Assembly (NCBI GenBank): GCA_023053575.1 | Contig: JAKZAP010000010.1 | Location: 12,609,225 to 12,673,224 of the forward strand | DNA from: Branchinecta lynchi | Lineage: Eukaryota; Arthropoda; Branchiopoda; Anostraca; Branchinectidae | Direction of reading: 5' to 3' | DNA length: 64,000 nucleotides | In this document: positions 41,560-53,292 of the stretch, piece by piece | Layout of the letters: every line of letters begins with the position of its first letter | Position numbering within the stretch: the stretch's first letter is position 1 | The notes under the pieces: generated by a model | The model's input: only the letters and a program-made list of their open reading frames with translations | Told to the model about the DNA's origin: nothing | The model's database searches: none | Translations under genes and position numbers: made by a program

Positions 41560-42565
41560 CTAACACACAGGCCTATGCACAATCACGGTCGAGTTTGAGC
41601 TGAAATAAAAAACAAGAACAAAGGTTTCGTTGGGATGCCAAAAATCTAATACTTGATCCAGACAATTGTGAACGAATTACCATACATGTCCAGACAAAAA
41701 AAAGTTCTGAAGCAAATTCAGCGTATCTCCTTGCCCGTTTAAAGAACATCTAATCATCTTCAAGTAAAACTTCGTTTACAAAAAAATCCGGTTTCAACCG
41801 GATTCCGAACGAACTATATGTCCCGGTAAAAAAAAAAGATTATCATGTACAGATTCAACGTGTCTTCTTACCCCTAAATCTGTCATCTAATCAAATTCAA
41901 ATAAAACTTTTGATTTTAACAAATTTTCTGGTTTCGGCCTGATTCCAGTCGAACAAGTTGTCCGGGTAGAAAATACTTTTCAAATAAGTGTTCAGCATGT
42001 CTTCTTACCCCTAAATCGAACATCTAATCAACTTCAAATAAAACTTACTTTTAAAAGACTTTCCGGTTTTGGCCGTATTCCGGGCTAACTACTTGTCCGG
42101 CGAAGATTCACCATCGTGCTATATATGTCTTTTTACCCGTATAGCGAACATATAATCAGCTTCAAATAAAACTTTTACTTTCAACAAACTTTCCGGTTTT
42201 GGCCGGTTTCCGAGTGAACTAATTGCCCGATGGCAAAATGGTTTTCACCATCGTGATCAATATGTCTTCTTACTCCATGATTCACTATCATATCATCTGT
42301 TTAAAAATATTTCATTTTCCCCTTAATTTAAACCCCCTCCCCCACCCCCAAATGTAGAGCTACAGAGCCTATCTACGAACTCGACCTTACTTTTGACCCA
42401 AAGAGTCTTCACACCAAGTGTCATCAAAATATCTCATTCCCTTTGAGAGTTAGAGGGTGCACAGACGGACAGACATACAGACGGACGGACGGACAGACGG
42501 ACAACTTTTGCGATGTCATAGGTATCCCTCCACTTACGTTTTGGGATCCAAAAAATAAGGAATCT
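41560..42565 (+). mobile_element. R3 dispersed repeat with ~4 tandem monomers
   Basis: Monomers begin at the phrase GAACATCTAATCA-CTTCAA near 41744, 41881, 42018 and 42146, so the period is about 128-137 bp. Each contains TTTCCGGTTTTGGCCGG-ATTCCG...GAACTA-TTG-CCGG. The unique end follows: AAATGTAGAGCTACAGAGCC, CACACCAAGTGTCATCAAAATATCTC, and a tetranucleotide-like run of GGACGGACAGACGG (42462-42500). Fragments are at 21216 and 27590. No coding capacity. Confidence 0.75.
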
Positions 42566-43134
42566 TGCAGTTTTATAGCAACTTCAGAAGGACTAGTTTT
42601 CTTCATAGTTTTATGTGAAGTCACGTGGTATTTTATTCTGAGGAACTAAAAACAAACTAACAGAAGCTAAAACAGTCCGCTGGTGTTTGCTAGGCGGTAC
42701 TGGAAGTTATTTTCCTTTCTGCTTCCGGTCAATGTGTCTTTGTCACTTATACTGGAAGACCCACAAGATTCTCGGAGTGGCTTATCTTCCCCTTGTAACG
42801 GGGCTAATTTTCAGCAGCCCGAAATACCGATAAATCTTTCCCCTTCTGTCCGTAGAGTAATTTCCCAGTGGGTTCATTTAATATCCCAATAAACCGAATT
42901 AGTCATTTGCCTCAGGATTCCTCTCCGGAATGCGGCCGGCATAATTCAAGAGTTTACACCTCTGATGTTATTTGTCATGGTTCAAAGGCCGGTCACCTGT
43001 GTCTCTATTTGTCTCTCAGAATTTCAAACAGACGTTAATCTAGCTTGTTTCGTGGAAAAGAATCTGCGGTATTTATTTTACGGTAATTAAGTCCTGGGAA
43101 TGTAATTCAAATGCATACGGATCCGAACTAGATT
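42566..43134. other. No recognised feature
   Basis: Nothing convincing on either strand. Confidence 0.4.
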
Positions 43135-43325
43135 TATATTGCCTGGGCAACGCGAAGTATTGCAGTAATTGTTTGGTTGGCGTCGCCGCGTTGCTCTTTG
43201 TCGGCTTCGACTGAGAAGCAACACATTGGTTCATTATCGTTTTAACAGTGAATTGTCAATCCCTCGAAGCTTTTAAAATGGTATATCCCAAGAAGGAGTT
43301 TCTTTTTTTAAATCACTGGTGATAC
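43135..43325 (-). mobile_element. R2 terminal segment (inverted copy)
   Basis: On the minus strand it repeats the hairpin cluster of 1920-2060: GTTGCTTCTCAGTCGAAGCC, GAGCAACGCGGCGACG and TTGCCCAGGCAA. The cluster is preceded by CCATTTTAAAAGCTTCGAGG...TTGACAATTC. Confidence 0.55.
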
Positions 43326-43399
43326 AGAGCAATGCCTTTCCATCGTCTAAAACTGGGCAGAAATCGGTGGACTAACTAGGAAACAGGACAAAAGTTTTC

Positions 43400-43735
43400 G
43401 ATGGAAACCCAAAGGGGAACGAAAGATAGATTATTTCCGTTACTGTAAGTTTCTTCTGTATCTGCCCCGGTCCCATAGTAATTCCAAGATCATTAAATCT
43501 TACGGAGCTACTGACATTTTCTCGCGGCTGCAAGATTTGCACTCTGATTTCCGTCAGAAGTCTTGCATTACCGACTTATTAGACTTTTTTGTATTGATAG
43601 CTGGAGGCCTATTGTATGTTTCGTATGTTATTTTCCTATTTTCTTTTGTTCTTTTTTTTTATCTCTACTCCACTCTTTTGTTGTAAAACATTTTGTGGGT
43701 TATAAATATACTTACTTACTTACTTATTGGACTTC
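43400..43735 (+). pseudogene. LINE ORF2 C-terminal end with (ACTT)n tail
   Basis: A frame around 43470-43580 reads SNSKIIKSYGATDIFSRLQDLHSDFRQ in two short pieces. It parallels KKYNVTDVVQKFGDLHRKL at 25 kb. A short AT-rich UTR and a tail of ACTTACTTACTTACTT (43708-43725) follow. Everything upstream is missing. Confidence 0.5.
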
Positions 43736-43836
43736 TAAATCCAGATCCTTTCTTGTGGTCTTTCGTGTCTTTGCCATTTTGCGTATATGTGTGATTTATC
43801 CCTAACAAATCCCGTTGTGATCTCTCTTTACTCTCA

Positions 43837-43843
43837 CTCCAAG
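43837..43843. repeat. 7-bp target duplication (left)
   Basis: CTCCAAG, repeated at 45626-45632. Confidence 0.7.
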
Positions 43844-43969
43844 CAGGGACCCATACATTTCCTGTAATGTTTCCTTACAGGGGGCCAGTCATTTCCTATG
43901 CTTCTATGTTGCTATGTTGCCCGAGCCTCAGCTAGTTTCCAGAAATTCCGCTTGGGTCGAAATGCGTTC

Positions 43970-44820
43970 TTGCTCAGATAGAAAAAACGTGTTCCCACAA
44001 GTTTCAAAGAACACAGAAGCCGTCGGCAAATCGGGTTCTTTTTATATGCAAGAAATGAAATCCTGCAAACATTTTACGTGCAAAACACTGAAGAAATCGG
44101 ATTATGCATGCTTTTGTTGCTCCTCAGTAATCCAGAAGAAATAATTGTTTAATGTTTTTGTTGCGCGTTGGTCGACTCGTTGGCGCATCGGATTCTTTTT
44201 ATACGCAAGAAAGGAAATCCTGCAAGAAATCGAATTCTGCATGCTTTTGTCCTGCTTCGGTAATCCAGAAGAAATAATTTGTTCATTTTTTTGTCGGGCG
44301 TTGGTCGGCTCGTTGGCACATCGGGTTCTTTTTATGCGCAAGAAAGGAACTCCTGCAAGCATTTGTCGGTCAAATGAATAAATCAAATTCTGCATGCTTT
44401 TGTCGTGCCCCATCAATCCCGAAGAAATAATTTTTTTATGTTCTCTCAGGCGATGGTCGACTCGTCGGCACATCAGGTTCTTTTTATACGCAAGAAAGAA
44501 AATCGTGCAAAAATTTGTCGGTCAAATGTTAAATCAAATTCTGCATGCTTTTGTCGTCAATCAGTAATCCCGAAGAGATAATTTTGTAATGTTTTGTCGG
44601 GCGATGGTCGACTCATCGGCCCATCGGGTTCTTTTTATGCGCAAGAAAGGAAATCCTGCAAACATTTGTCGGTCAAAACAATTAATAAATCAAATTCTGC
44701 ATGCTTTTATTGTGCCTTGGTAATCCAGAAGGGGGTTGGGCATCGGTCGACTCATCGGCACATCGGGTTCTACTTGTACGTAAGGAATTAAATTCTGCAA
44801 ACTTTGTCGGGCGCACCCTG
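43970..44820 (+). repeat. Tandem array R4 (CGGCACATCGGGTTC units)
   Basis: Units of about 120-165 bp contain GTCGACTCGTCGGCACATCG, GGTTCTTTTTATACGCAAGAA, TCCTGCAAACATTTGTCGG and TTCTGCATGCTTTTGTCG. At least five units occur here. The same units make up 59830-60400 and, inverted, 63020-63540. Short ORFs through them are by-products of the repeat. Confidence 0.75.
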
Positions 44821-45089
44821 GAAGTTCAAGTTTTATAGGTCCAAGGCGTTAATTTTACACATAAAAAATCAAGTTCTGTACAGTCTAGTCGAGCAAAACA
44901 TAGAACAAATCAAATGCTCGATGGTTTTGTCAGGTGTTGGTATTCTCGTCGGCACATCAGGTTCTTTTTCCACATAAAAAATCAAATTCTGTAAATTTGT
45001 ATCGGCTGCATGCCGAAAGACCACAAGACAACTTATCACACATTGTCAAGGGCTGCATCTTTGACACAACACACCTGTTCATTCATGTA

Positions 45090-45370
45090 GATTCAGATTT
45101 CAGATAGATTCAGATATTTTTTTACTTCACCAAAAAAACACAACTACATTGTACAAAAAAACTCAACAACCACATAAAAGACAAAAGTCCTGTGGGTGGC
45201 TATATCTTCTAACCACCTTTTAACTTGAAATTATTCAATAAATAATGACATAAAAACTAATTTAATATATTTTCAAAGAAAGAAAAGAAAAAAGAGGTAA
45301 AGAAAGAGAGAGAGAAAAAAGAATACAAAAATTATTATATACAAATAATACCTTTCTGTATGAGCAATCT
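45090..45370 (-). mobile_element. LINE/SINE 3' end, (TCTGAA)n tail, copy 1
   Basis: Nearly identical over about 200 bp to 48226-48445. It includes ACTTCACCAAAAAAACACAA, GTCCTGTGGGTGGC...CTAACCACC (a potential stem) and TTGAAATTATTCAATAAATA. On the minus strand it ends in a TCTGAATCTGAA-type tail. No coding sequence is attached, so LINE and SINE cannot be told apart. Confidence 0.65.
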
Positions 45371-45639
45371 TCAATCAGGACTATTCAGCATGCCACCAGG
45401 TACCTAAGCTAGGACAAAAGATCCTGGACACCCTCCCATTACAGAGAAATAATATTCTCTAGTTAAGAACTATAGCTGCGACAAATTTTTTCTATCTGGA
45501 TAGTAGGGTATTTTATCCCCGTGGGTATTTCTCAAACTATATGACGCTCGGTCAAGAGTGCAAAAAAAATCTCCTAATGACTGGCCCCCTGGAAGGAAAC
45601 AGTACAGGAAATTTATGGGTCCCTGCTCCAAGTGAGGAC

Positions 45640-45775
45640 AGTTTGCCAGACGTGCAACCGAAATAAACGAAATTATGGGCTAACTAGCTGTTCGAGAAAG
45701 AAAAACCGAAAATATTGTTGTTTAATTTCTATGGGAATGAATGTTCAGCTTGGCTTTAAAACTGGTACGCTTCAG
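45640..45775 (-). repeat. Short dispersed repeat R5, copy 3
   Basis: Minus-strand relative of 54348-54468 (CCAAGCTGAACATTCATTCC, TTTTCGGTTTTTCTTTC, AGCTAGTTAGCCC), more diverged than the 38-kb copies. The stretch up to 46335 shows nothing further. Confidence 0.55.
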
Positions 45776-46335
45776 TCCCGGATTACGACTGGAATGTCAA
45801 CGTATTTTCTGGTCGTAAAACTTATCCTGAAGGAATGCGACAAAGAAGCTGAAATATCCTTTGTTGACTTGCCCTTGGATCAAAATTCAAAACGTCCGAT
45901 AACGAGACAACACGTGGTATATTAAATTTCCAATTTTACCGGATTCCCATCTGTATTATCAATCTTGCTGGAAAATAAATAATAAGCAGGTCAGCTGACC
46001 TCACAATCGATATTTTAAAACACTAAGTATAATATTAACATGTTAGAAGTATTCCCGAGACTCCGATTTTCTTACTGTGTGGCAGAAAAGCTAAGTGAAG
46101 AACCGATCTAGTGTTTTTTCCTTACTCCTCACCCTGATTTCGACATACAACCTTGATATAAAAGACCGCAGAAAAAAACTTGTTTTCATAAATAGTATCT
46201 CATGCTCAGAGAAATATGATTGAAATATCCCGACTACGGAAGTTCATAGCGTGAGAATAGCACTATTATGTTATGAGCCAGGATAGGGTATAATTTTTGC
46301 ATTTTCACGTAGAGAAAATGAGCATTAATTTTGTA

Positions 46336-46490
46336 TGGCACTTGCGCATATTCAAGTGCCATATAGCGATCGTCATGTCTGTCGAAGGGTCCACCGGAAA
46401 TCTCGTGAAAACCCTTCCAACTACTTTGGTCAGATCCAGTTCGGGCACAGAATTATCATAGCTAGAGTATTTGCTTCTACCATCGATTGA
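46336..46490 (-). mobile_element. R1 repeat, right-end fragment
   Basis: The right-end hairpin (ATGGCACTTG...CAAGTGCCAT, 46335-46362) is followed by part of one monomer (CCACCGGAAATCTCGTG, TTGGTCAGATCCAG). Truncated. Confidence 0.6.
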
Positions 46491-46809
46491 GCTATCCGCG
46501 AATCGGAACCACAGTACGACAAAACTTATATTCTGAAATAGTCGTCAATGCGTGGAATAACCGTTTCAAATTTACCAGGTCAAGTCCGTCTTCTGACAAA
46601 AGAAATATTGACAGAGAGATCCAGCCTTGACAACTGCGAACAGCATCTGACAAAAATACAAACTGTTCTTACACGTGACAGATGAGCTTTCAGCTGTTGT
46701 TCTATTTGTGCATGTTAAAAGCATTCGTTGACCAAAATAGGTGGGCGAAGGTGCTCGGAGACAGCGGTACCGTGCTTGTAGAAACCCTGCAGGTTTTGAT
46801 TAATGCTAC

Positions 46810-47028
46810 GTTTACATAAGCGTAAATCCGAGCGTATTTTGAAATCCAAGCGTAACTTACGCAAGTTTTTGGGCTTGAAAAAATCTCTAGCAATACGGAC
46901 GTGTTTGAGATATCGGTCTGTTTCGTATATAAGTACGTCCGTATTGCTAGAAATCTGTTCTATCTCAAATACGTCCGTAAAATACGCTCGTATTTCATAT
47001 ACGCCCGGATTTTACGCAAAGTGTAAAC
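46810..47028. mobile_element. Palindromic MITE, 219 bp
   Basis: The ends are GTTTACATAAGCGTAAATCC and, reverse-complemented, GTTTACACTTTGCGTAAAATCC. Inside, CTAGCAATACGGACGT and its inverse ACGTCCGTATTGCTAG are perfect. ACG/CGT-rich words recur throughout. Target duplication not resolved. Confidence 0.6.
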
Positions 47029-48225
47029 CCACCACAAGGCTGTAAAGAGACAAAATAATGGAGGAATGCCATTTGGCTTTGGCACACTACGTATTTCTCT
47101 TTCTTTCAGTTGTACTCGTCTTAATGGTCCTTGGTCTCTGGCTTCTTTTATCTCCCTCATCACGATCGTGTTCCAAACTTCCGACATATTTCAACCACGA
47201 TTTTAGCCCTGCTTAAAGTACCTAAATTCCTAAACCTCCAAGGTTCCTATCGCATTAATCCAAAGTTTTCGGTTCCCCTTCGATGTCCACTCACGCTTCA
47301 CGACGCGCGAATATTCCAGGGATCCCATATAATGGATCTCCGATGTGTAAACATATAATGCAGATACAGAAACGGAGATGAAAGCATCACAGAAAGTTTT
47401 ACCGGGGGTCCAATGTACCTGTAGTTATTCGAGCAACTGGAATACGGTGTTTCAGTGGCCCTCCAGTGTATTTAAGTTAGGAACGGTGAACAATAGATAA
47501 GGAAATAGTCAAGCGGAAGTTATTCCTGTGGTAATAGCTACGATTGCCTACAGTGTGAGCTAGGTTAGGGTGGATATTTGTGTCATTTAGCATAAAGACA
47601 ATTAGCATTCGGCAGTCAAGTCGGTGTGAAGTTAAACAACACCTGGTTATTGTTTTAAGTTGGTTAAGCTCCGCGACGGTTGAGCTCATTTGAAGATATC
47701 AGCGGTATTAACTGTTCTGATTGAATTTTAATTATTATTGATTATATTAATTAATTAACAGGTTTTTTTTCGAGAAACAGAACATGTGAAACAAAACAAA
47801 CGGAGACGCCTTTCCCCGATTTAGGCTATATGCCTGTAGGAAGTTTAAGTTCTTTATATTTGTATAATATAAGACAAATATAAGGAACTTAATATAAAGA
47901 CAGTGTATCTTCAATATATATTGTCGTCAATATGTATATATAGCTTCCACGCCGAGGTCTATGGATTTAAGAATATTACCAGACCATACACCCATGACAA
48001 ATTTATCGCTCAAATATGTGCGTGGCCTCATTCTCCTCTACAACCAAGGCAAAGATAGGTCTACCTCTGCCCCCCCCCCCCCCTCACAGAAGGGCGGCCG
48101 CTATACAAAAAAACTGAGGAACTGTAGTTTTGGCAGTTTGGAATAGGTTTCTTCATCAATGAACATTCCACTAAAAATCAGTTGCGGATCAAGTCTGGTA
48201 AACTTGATTTCCGCAAGAAAAGCTG
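47029..48225. other. No gene recognised; one strong hairpin at ~47847-47893
   Basis: AAGTTCTTTATATTTGT and ACAAATATAAGGAACTT are inverted around a 10-nt AT loop. A run of 13 Cs is at about 48070-48082. Nothing else seen. Confidence 0.45.
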
Positions 48226-48445
48226 AATATTTTCAGATTCAGATTCAGATTCAGATTCAGATATTTTTACTTCACCAAAAAAACACAACTACATTGTACA
48301 AAAACTCAACAACCACATAAAAGACAAAAATCCTGTGGGTGGCTGTATCTTCTAACCACCTTTTAACTTGAAATTATTCAATAAATAACGGCATAAATTT
48401 TATCTAACATATTTTCAAAAAAAAAAAGGAAAAAGAGGTAAAGAA
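48226..48445 (-). mobile_element. LINE/SINE 3' end, (TCTGAA)n tail, copy 2
   Basis: Same sequence as 45090-45370 with a clearer tail: CAGATT repeated about five times (48233-48262, plus strand). Both copies have the same orientation. Confidence 0.65.
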
Positions 48446-49189
48446 ATTTTGTATGACAGATTATCCAAACTGCTGGAGATTATTAGTTCACGCTCAGAAA
48501 TAGCAGATCGTAGCCACCTTGACCTATCGCTGTTGCTGCGGTTCTTTCACTGGCTCAATCTGTTTCCTATCTCATTAGTCACATGTCGTTGTCAGATCAA
48601 TGACATTAGGAATTGGCTGGTGCATCTAGAACTGTTCGTGAGATATTTCCTTCTTACGATTAGATCACGTGTCAATCGTGATGTTCGTGATCAGTAATTG
48701 TATTTTCTTGACCGTGTCACTTATCTGCTGTATCGCCCTGATGTCAGGACAAACGTCAATATCGTGAACTTCCGCTAAAGAGATTGTGTCAACCTGATTG
48801 ACCGTGATGGTGATTTGATTGTGGGAACTTACAGAAATTGATAAGAAGCTTGGAAGGGATGGTACCCCGTAAGGCTTCATGTCTATGATCGATTGAATGA
48901 TTGGATTTGCTTATAGTATCAGTTATGACTAATTAATTGTTTTATTATTTTTATATCCCGCAGACTGAGTGGTAAATGAAAACGCACTATAGTGGCGACT
49001 GAATGGTGCGTTTTCTTAGTATTTAGTTTTAGTAGTACTTTGTATTTAGTCTTAGTTTTCTTACTATTTCTTAGTAAAATAATTTCATTATAACAGACAA
49101 AAACAAGAATCAATCCATGGTAGATTAAAAAGGATAGGGAAGGATAGGGAACAATATAGGCAAGATTCCTCAGGATCACTTTTCAACAC
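48446..49189. other. No recognised feature
   Basis: Nothing convincing on either strand. TAGTTTTAGTAGTACTTTGTATTTAG-type TTAGT words cluster at 49020-49080. Confidence 0.4.
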
Positions 49190-49290
49190 CTAAAATTATG
49201 CGTAGAGCAGATTACTAGATTTTTTTATTTTTATTTTTTTGCCATGGCCGTTTGCCTTTTTTCGGCAATTAAATCATATCTTATCTTATA
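49190..49290 (+). mobile_element. LINE 3' end (stem-loop and tail only)
   Basis: TTTGCC-TTTTTTC-GGCAA (49253-49270) is followed by TTAAATCATATCTTATCTTA. This matches the stem-loop plus short-repeat tail layout of the LINE at 19.7 kb. The remainder up to 49840 shows nothing. Confidence 0.4.
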
Positions 49291-49839
49291 CTATCAGACA
49301 CAACAAAATAAATTGAAAAATAATTACATGAAATCGTGTAACAGAAAGAGACACAAATTTCACTCACAGAGAAAAGAAGAAGATGCGTCGTGATCTCGGA
49401 GCCAAAATAAAATAAGAATACGAAGTTAGTAAATAAGAAAGAAGAAAATTTAGTATTTGTTTATTTTTCAGTTTTGTTTTTCTTGATGTACATTTGAAAG
49501 TGGGCAAACAAAGAGGGAAATAGTAGGCTACTCGGAGCAGCCCATGTTCGGAGAAACTTTATCTAGGATCAGTTGTTTCCTGAAAAAAAATTTGAAACTA
49601 GGATGTAGATTTTTAGGTCTTTTGACAAACTAGTTTGTCACCAAGAAGAACAAGAAGCTTACGCAATTTTGAACAATATGCACTGCCGAAAGGTCACGCC
49701 TTAGTTTCTAGTGTCCGCCAAAAATTAAACAAAAACAAAAGGAAAGAGTAGAAAAAGACAAACAAAATTCTTGACAAGAATCCAAAGACTCAACCGAAAC
49801 TAGACTTACCTTGCCTGGAGTATTGCTGGAAGTGTGCAG

Positions 49840-50115
49840 CAACTTCTGTTCAGCTTCGCCGACTTAAGTGTAGCGAGGGCAACATTTTGGTTTGTTTCTT
49901 CGCTATCTGTTAAATACTGAAGTTGTCAACCCATCGAGGTTTTAAATTGGTATGCTCCAAGAAGATTTTTTTTCTGAACTGATGACACAGTCAGTAATCA
50001 CATGGCTATCCTTTAGCGATATAAAAGCAGAATATCGGAAATAGGGACTAAATTGACTTTGCAGCCAGTTGAACTTTATCTTTTTCAAATGTAGACATCG
50101 TGACTGGTGAAAACT
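49840..50115 (-). mobile_element. R2 segment (inverted copy)
   Basis: On the minus strand it follows 1018-1110 and 1860-2050 of the window: CCAAGTTTTCACCAGTCACGATG, AAAGTCAATTTAGTCCC, TTGACAACTTCAG and GCGAAGAAACAAACC. It ends in diverged hairpins. This copy lacks the tandem core. Confidence 0.65.
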
Positions 50116-50586
50116 TGGAACATGATCTTAGATGACCTCGTTGGTATTATTTATTTGTTTATTTATTTCTGACCCGCTTTTTAGCGTAATAAAAAAAAAA
50201 TAAAGTAAAATTTATCCGTAGCTTGCTAGGATATAAATACCACGGATTCTACTAACTAGTGCGAAATCATGTCATTATTTTACATAATCATTTGTATCCG
50301 TTGCGTTAGCACTTAATTCTAAGTTACACTGGCAGAATATCAACTTTTAACATTTTAGCACCTCACGAAAATGGCAGTACTTCAGCAACCGGTTCTTACT
50401 TATCAAGTCCCTCTCCCCGTGATAGACATGGAACCAGATTGTTCTTATCATCAAAAATACCGGAACCAAATAGTTTCACAATTATCACAATTATTTTGTT
50501 TTGTTTGGGTGTGTACCCTACCACTAAAGTTTTCAACCCCTCGAAACTTTAGCATGATCAAAGACTATCCCTTAGCGTTAGAAAAA

Positions 50587-51150
50587 AACAGAGCTAGAAG
50601 CTCATGTGGCACTTGCAAGGCTGCGTACAAGCAAAACCCTTGAGATAAGAATGATGATGGACCGTTGGAAATCACGAGAATGTATCGTTTGGCAAAAAGT
50701 GTTTTATTTTCGCACTTGGTTGTTATGATGCGCACTTAAACGGCGATAGAAATTCATCTGTAAAACCCTCGAGCGAAAAATGATCCTCGATCATGCCCTT
50801 TAGGATCATGAATATATAGAGTTTGGTCAAAAGTTTTTTGGTTTACTTTTCGGTTAAGATGCACACTTTAAGGGTGCTAGAAACCATTTCTAAGCAAAAA
50901 CCTTGACGCAAAAATGATCATGGACTCAGGGTGTTCATGAAAATGAAAATTTTGCTTCAAAGTATGTTTTGCACTTTGCGGTTAAGATGAGTACTTTAGG
51001 GGATGGTGGGATCTGGAAAGCGACAATTTCTAACCCAATGTTGTCAAGTCTCTAATGTTCAAGCCAAGTCATCTTCATATAGCACATCTGGAAGTACATT
51101 AAATTTTGATCACCGGAATTCCCCCCCCCCCCCCCACACACCACACCAGC
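50587..51150 (+). mobile_element. R1 repeat element, copy E (right-truncated)
   Basis: The left end (CAGAGCTAGAAGCTCATGTGGCACTTGCAAG) and the left arm are present. The arm contains three rounds of ATGCGCACTTWAAGGG and AATGATCATGG phrases (50640-51000). Then comes the start of a monomer ending in a C-run at 51121-51137. LINE sequence begins directly afterwards. Confidence 0.7.
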
Positions 51151-51746
51151 AAAGGATAGCCCCGATTTCCTTAGCAACGAGAGAACTTTTAAAGTTCAAC
51201 TTCACCTTTACTTACATGGCAATTTATCGCGGTAACCCAGTTATTTCTTGGCTAGACCATGTCTTAGTGTCACAAGAAATTAATTCTAGTTTGTCAGAGT
51301 CGTAAGTTCTGTATAATGTTGTGGGATCTGACCAAACTTTTCTGTCTCGACTGCAGGTGTCATTTCACGCCTGTGCTTGATTGGTCCGCAGCGTCTTTAC
51401 AAAATTTGGCGGATTATTCTGATGCCGTTGGGGTTAAGCTGGGAGCTAGCACTGCACAGCTAGGCACTCTATCTAGGCACTATATCTCTGTGTAATAACC
51501 ATCAGTGTACTGAACCGTCGCACATTTCTGAAATTAATAGTTTGTATTTGTTGGTATGCTATGCTCTGTCGGTGTTTGCCTTGAACTGTGTCCCGGGAAT
51601 ACCTAAGCGTAAATAGGGCCGTAATATTTCGGGTTGGAACTCGATTGTTAAGCCTGTATATGAAGAATCAAGTGCTAGCTAGGTAGACCGCTGCTTGGGC
51701 AAGCAGTTGAGCTAATGAAAGCATCGAGATCGCAATTCAAACAAGA

Positions 51747-53292
51747 GCTGAAAGCTCATATGGCACTTGCAAGAATAAGCAAAATGTTGGCGGAAGTTTT
51801 TTCTTTGGGAATTTTGTACCGAGTCGAATATTATTTTATTATACACTAGTAAGTAAAAAGTACTGTAAAAGGAATTTCTAGAACTCCTCTTCTTCGTTGG
51901 GAGTTTTGTACAGAGTCGAATATTATTTTATCATACACTAGTAAGTAAAAAGTACTGTAAAAGGCATTCCTAGAACTCCTCTTCTTCGTCGGGCGGTTCA
52001 ATGGTCTCCAATATGGTTTTGACATTCAAGTACCTTTCTTCTTTGAATTGCTGCTGCATAATTTCCCGTTTTAAAGGCGCTAGAAATGCATCTGTAAGCA
52101 AAACCCTTGAGGCAAAAACGATTGCAGGTTCTTAGGGATCATTGAGATATACAGTTTGGTCAAAAGTAGAACCCTTGTGGCACAAATGATCATGGGTTGA
52201 GATGTATCGTTTGATAAAAAGTACTTTTCGACCTTGCGGTGAAGATGCGCACTTTAAGGGAGCTAGAACCTCATTTGTAAGCAAAACCCTTGAGGCAAAA
52301 ATGGTAATGGGCTCATGAGGATCATGAAAATGCATATTTTTGCTTAAAAGTATTTTTCTTAATTTGCGGTCATGAGTTTTTACTTTAAGGAATGGTCGGA
52401 TTTGGAAAGTGGCGATTTCTAAGCCAATCTTGTCGAATTTACAACTCCACTGTATTTCAGCTTGACAATATCTCTCTACAATGATTGATTATTAGGCTAC
52501 TTGGTTTAACTGCTTGCTTGTTCGAACAAAGGCTTTGCCATCAAACACAAATAACACAATAGACGTACAGCACACCAGTATTTCGTGCAAGAAAACGTAG
52601 TACGGTAATTGCGTTGCAACGAATAGGGAAGAGTTCTGGCGTGTCAGAACTCAGAACTGCGCGTAAGATCGCTTAGAGGCCATCTAGCGTTTCAGAAATG
52701 TATATACCCTGGTAGCTTTGTTTGGCCAGAGAAGCCGCTGACACTTAGCCATATTATTCCAAACCCCTTCGACCTTCGATTGTTCTACCTCTCTCCGAAC
52801 GAATTTAAGCAAAGAATGACTCAGCCACGAGCAGAGCTATACTAGTGTGATGAAAGAATGACTCATCCATGCGCAGAGCTATACTAGTGCGAAGAAAGGG
52901 GTAGGAGTTTGACGAATTTAGAAAAAGCGTGTCAAGAGATTTCGGGTGTCCCCCTCCAGCCCCCCCCCCCCAGTTATCGGATCCGATCCGAATTTGACAA
53001 TGAACATCCAAAACAATTGTTCTTGATACCTGTCAAGTTTAATGCAAGCCCGATTATCCGTTACAAAGTTAGGAATGTTACTAATTTCCAGATCCCCATG
53101 TTAATACTCCCCCATTGATGGTCGGATTGGGGAAGTGATTATTTCCAAGTTAATCCGATTGGTTCCCAGATATGCGTGCCAAGTTTTATCGTCCTAGGTC
53201 ATGTGGAAGTGCGCAAACTATAGCAATGCGGACAGACCGACAGACAGGCAGACATTACGATCGCTATATGGCACTTGAGTAAGCTCAAGTGC
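51747..53292 (+). mobile_element. R1 repeat element, copy B, inside the LINE (~1.55 kb)
   Basis: The left end is AAGAGCTGAAAGCTC then ATATGGCACTTGC. The right-end hairpin is GGCACTTGAGTAAGCTCAAGTGCC, followed by ATA. The LINE frame reads into it as ...SRSQFK and resumes as QTLKWCRV, so removal restores register. Boundaries are certain to 2 bp (a CA is shared). The left arm has three rounds of the GATGCGCACTTTAAGGG phrase (52050-52340). A 92-bp tandem duplication is at 51812-51990. Only about one monomer is at the right. Confidence 0.82.

Larger units (their letters stand above)
43844..45625. mobile_element. hAT-like non-autonomous element with long TIRs, 1.78 kb
   Basis: Terminal inverted repeats of about 54 bp start CAGGGACCCATA and end CAGGGGGCCAGTCATT, with three or four mismatches. 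CTCCAAG flanks both sides. CAGGG termini suggest hAT, but the exact direct repeat is 7 bp rather than 8, so the assignment is provisional. The interior (about 43970-44820) is a tandem array that also occurs inside 59719-61357. At 45090-45370 a minus-strand LINE/SINE 3' end is nested. No transposase. Confidence 0.78.

Noticed and set aside
43970..44820. CRISPR-like array of regularly spaced repeats
   Set aside because: Units are diverged throughout with no constant repeat and unique spacer; eukaryotic transposon context and same units in another hAT element.
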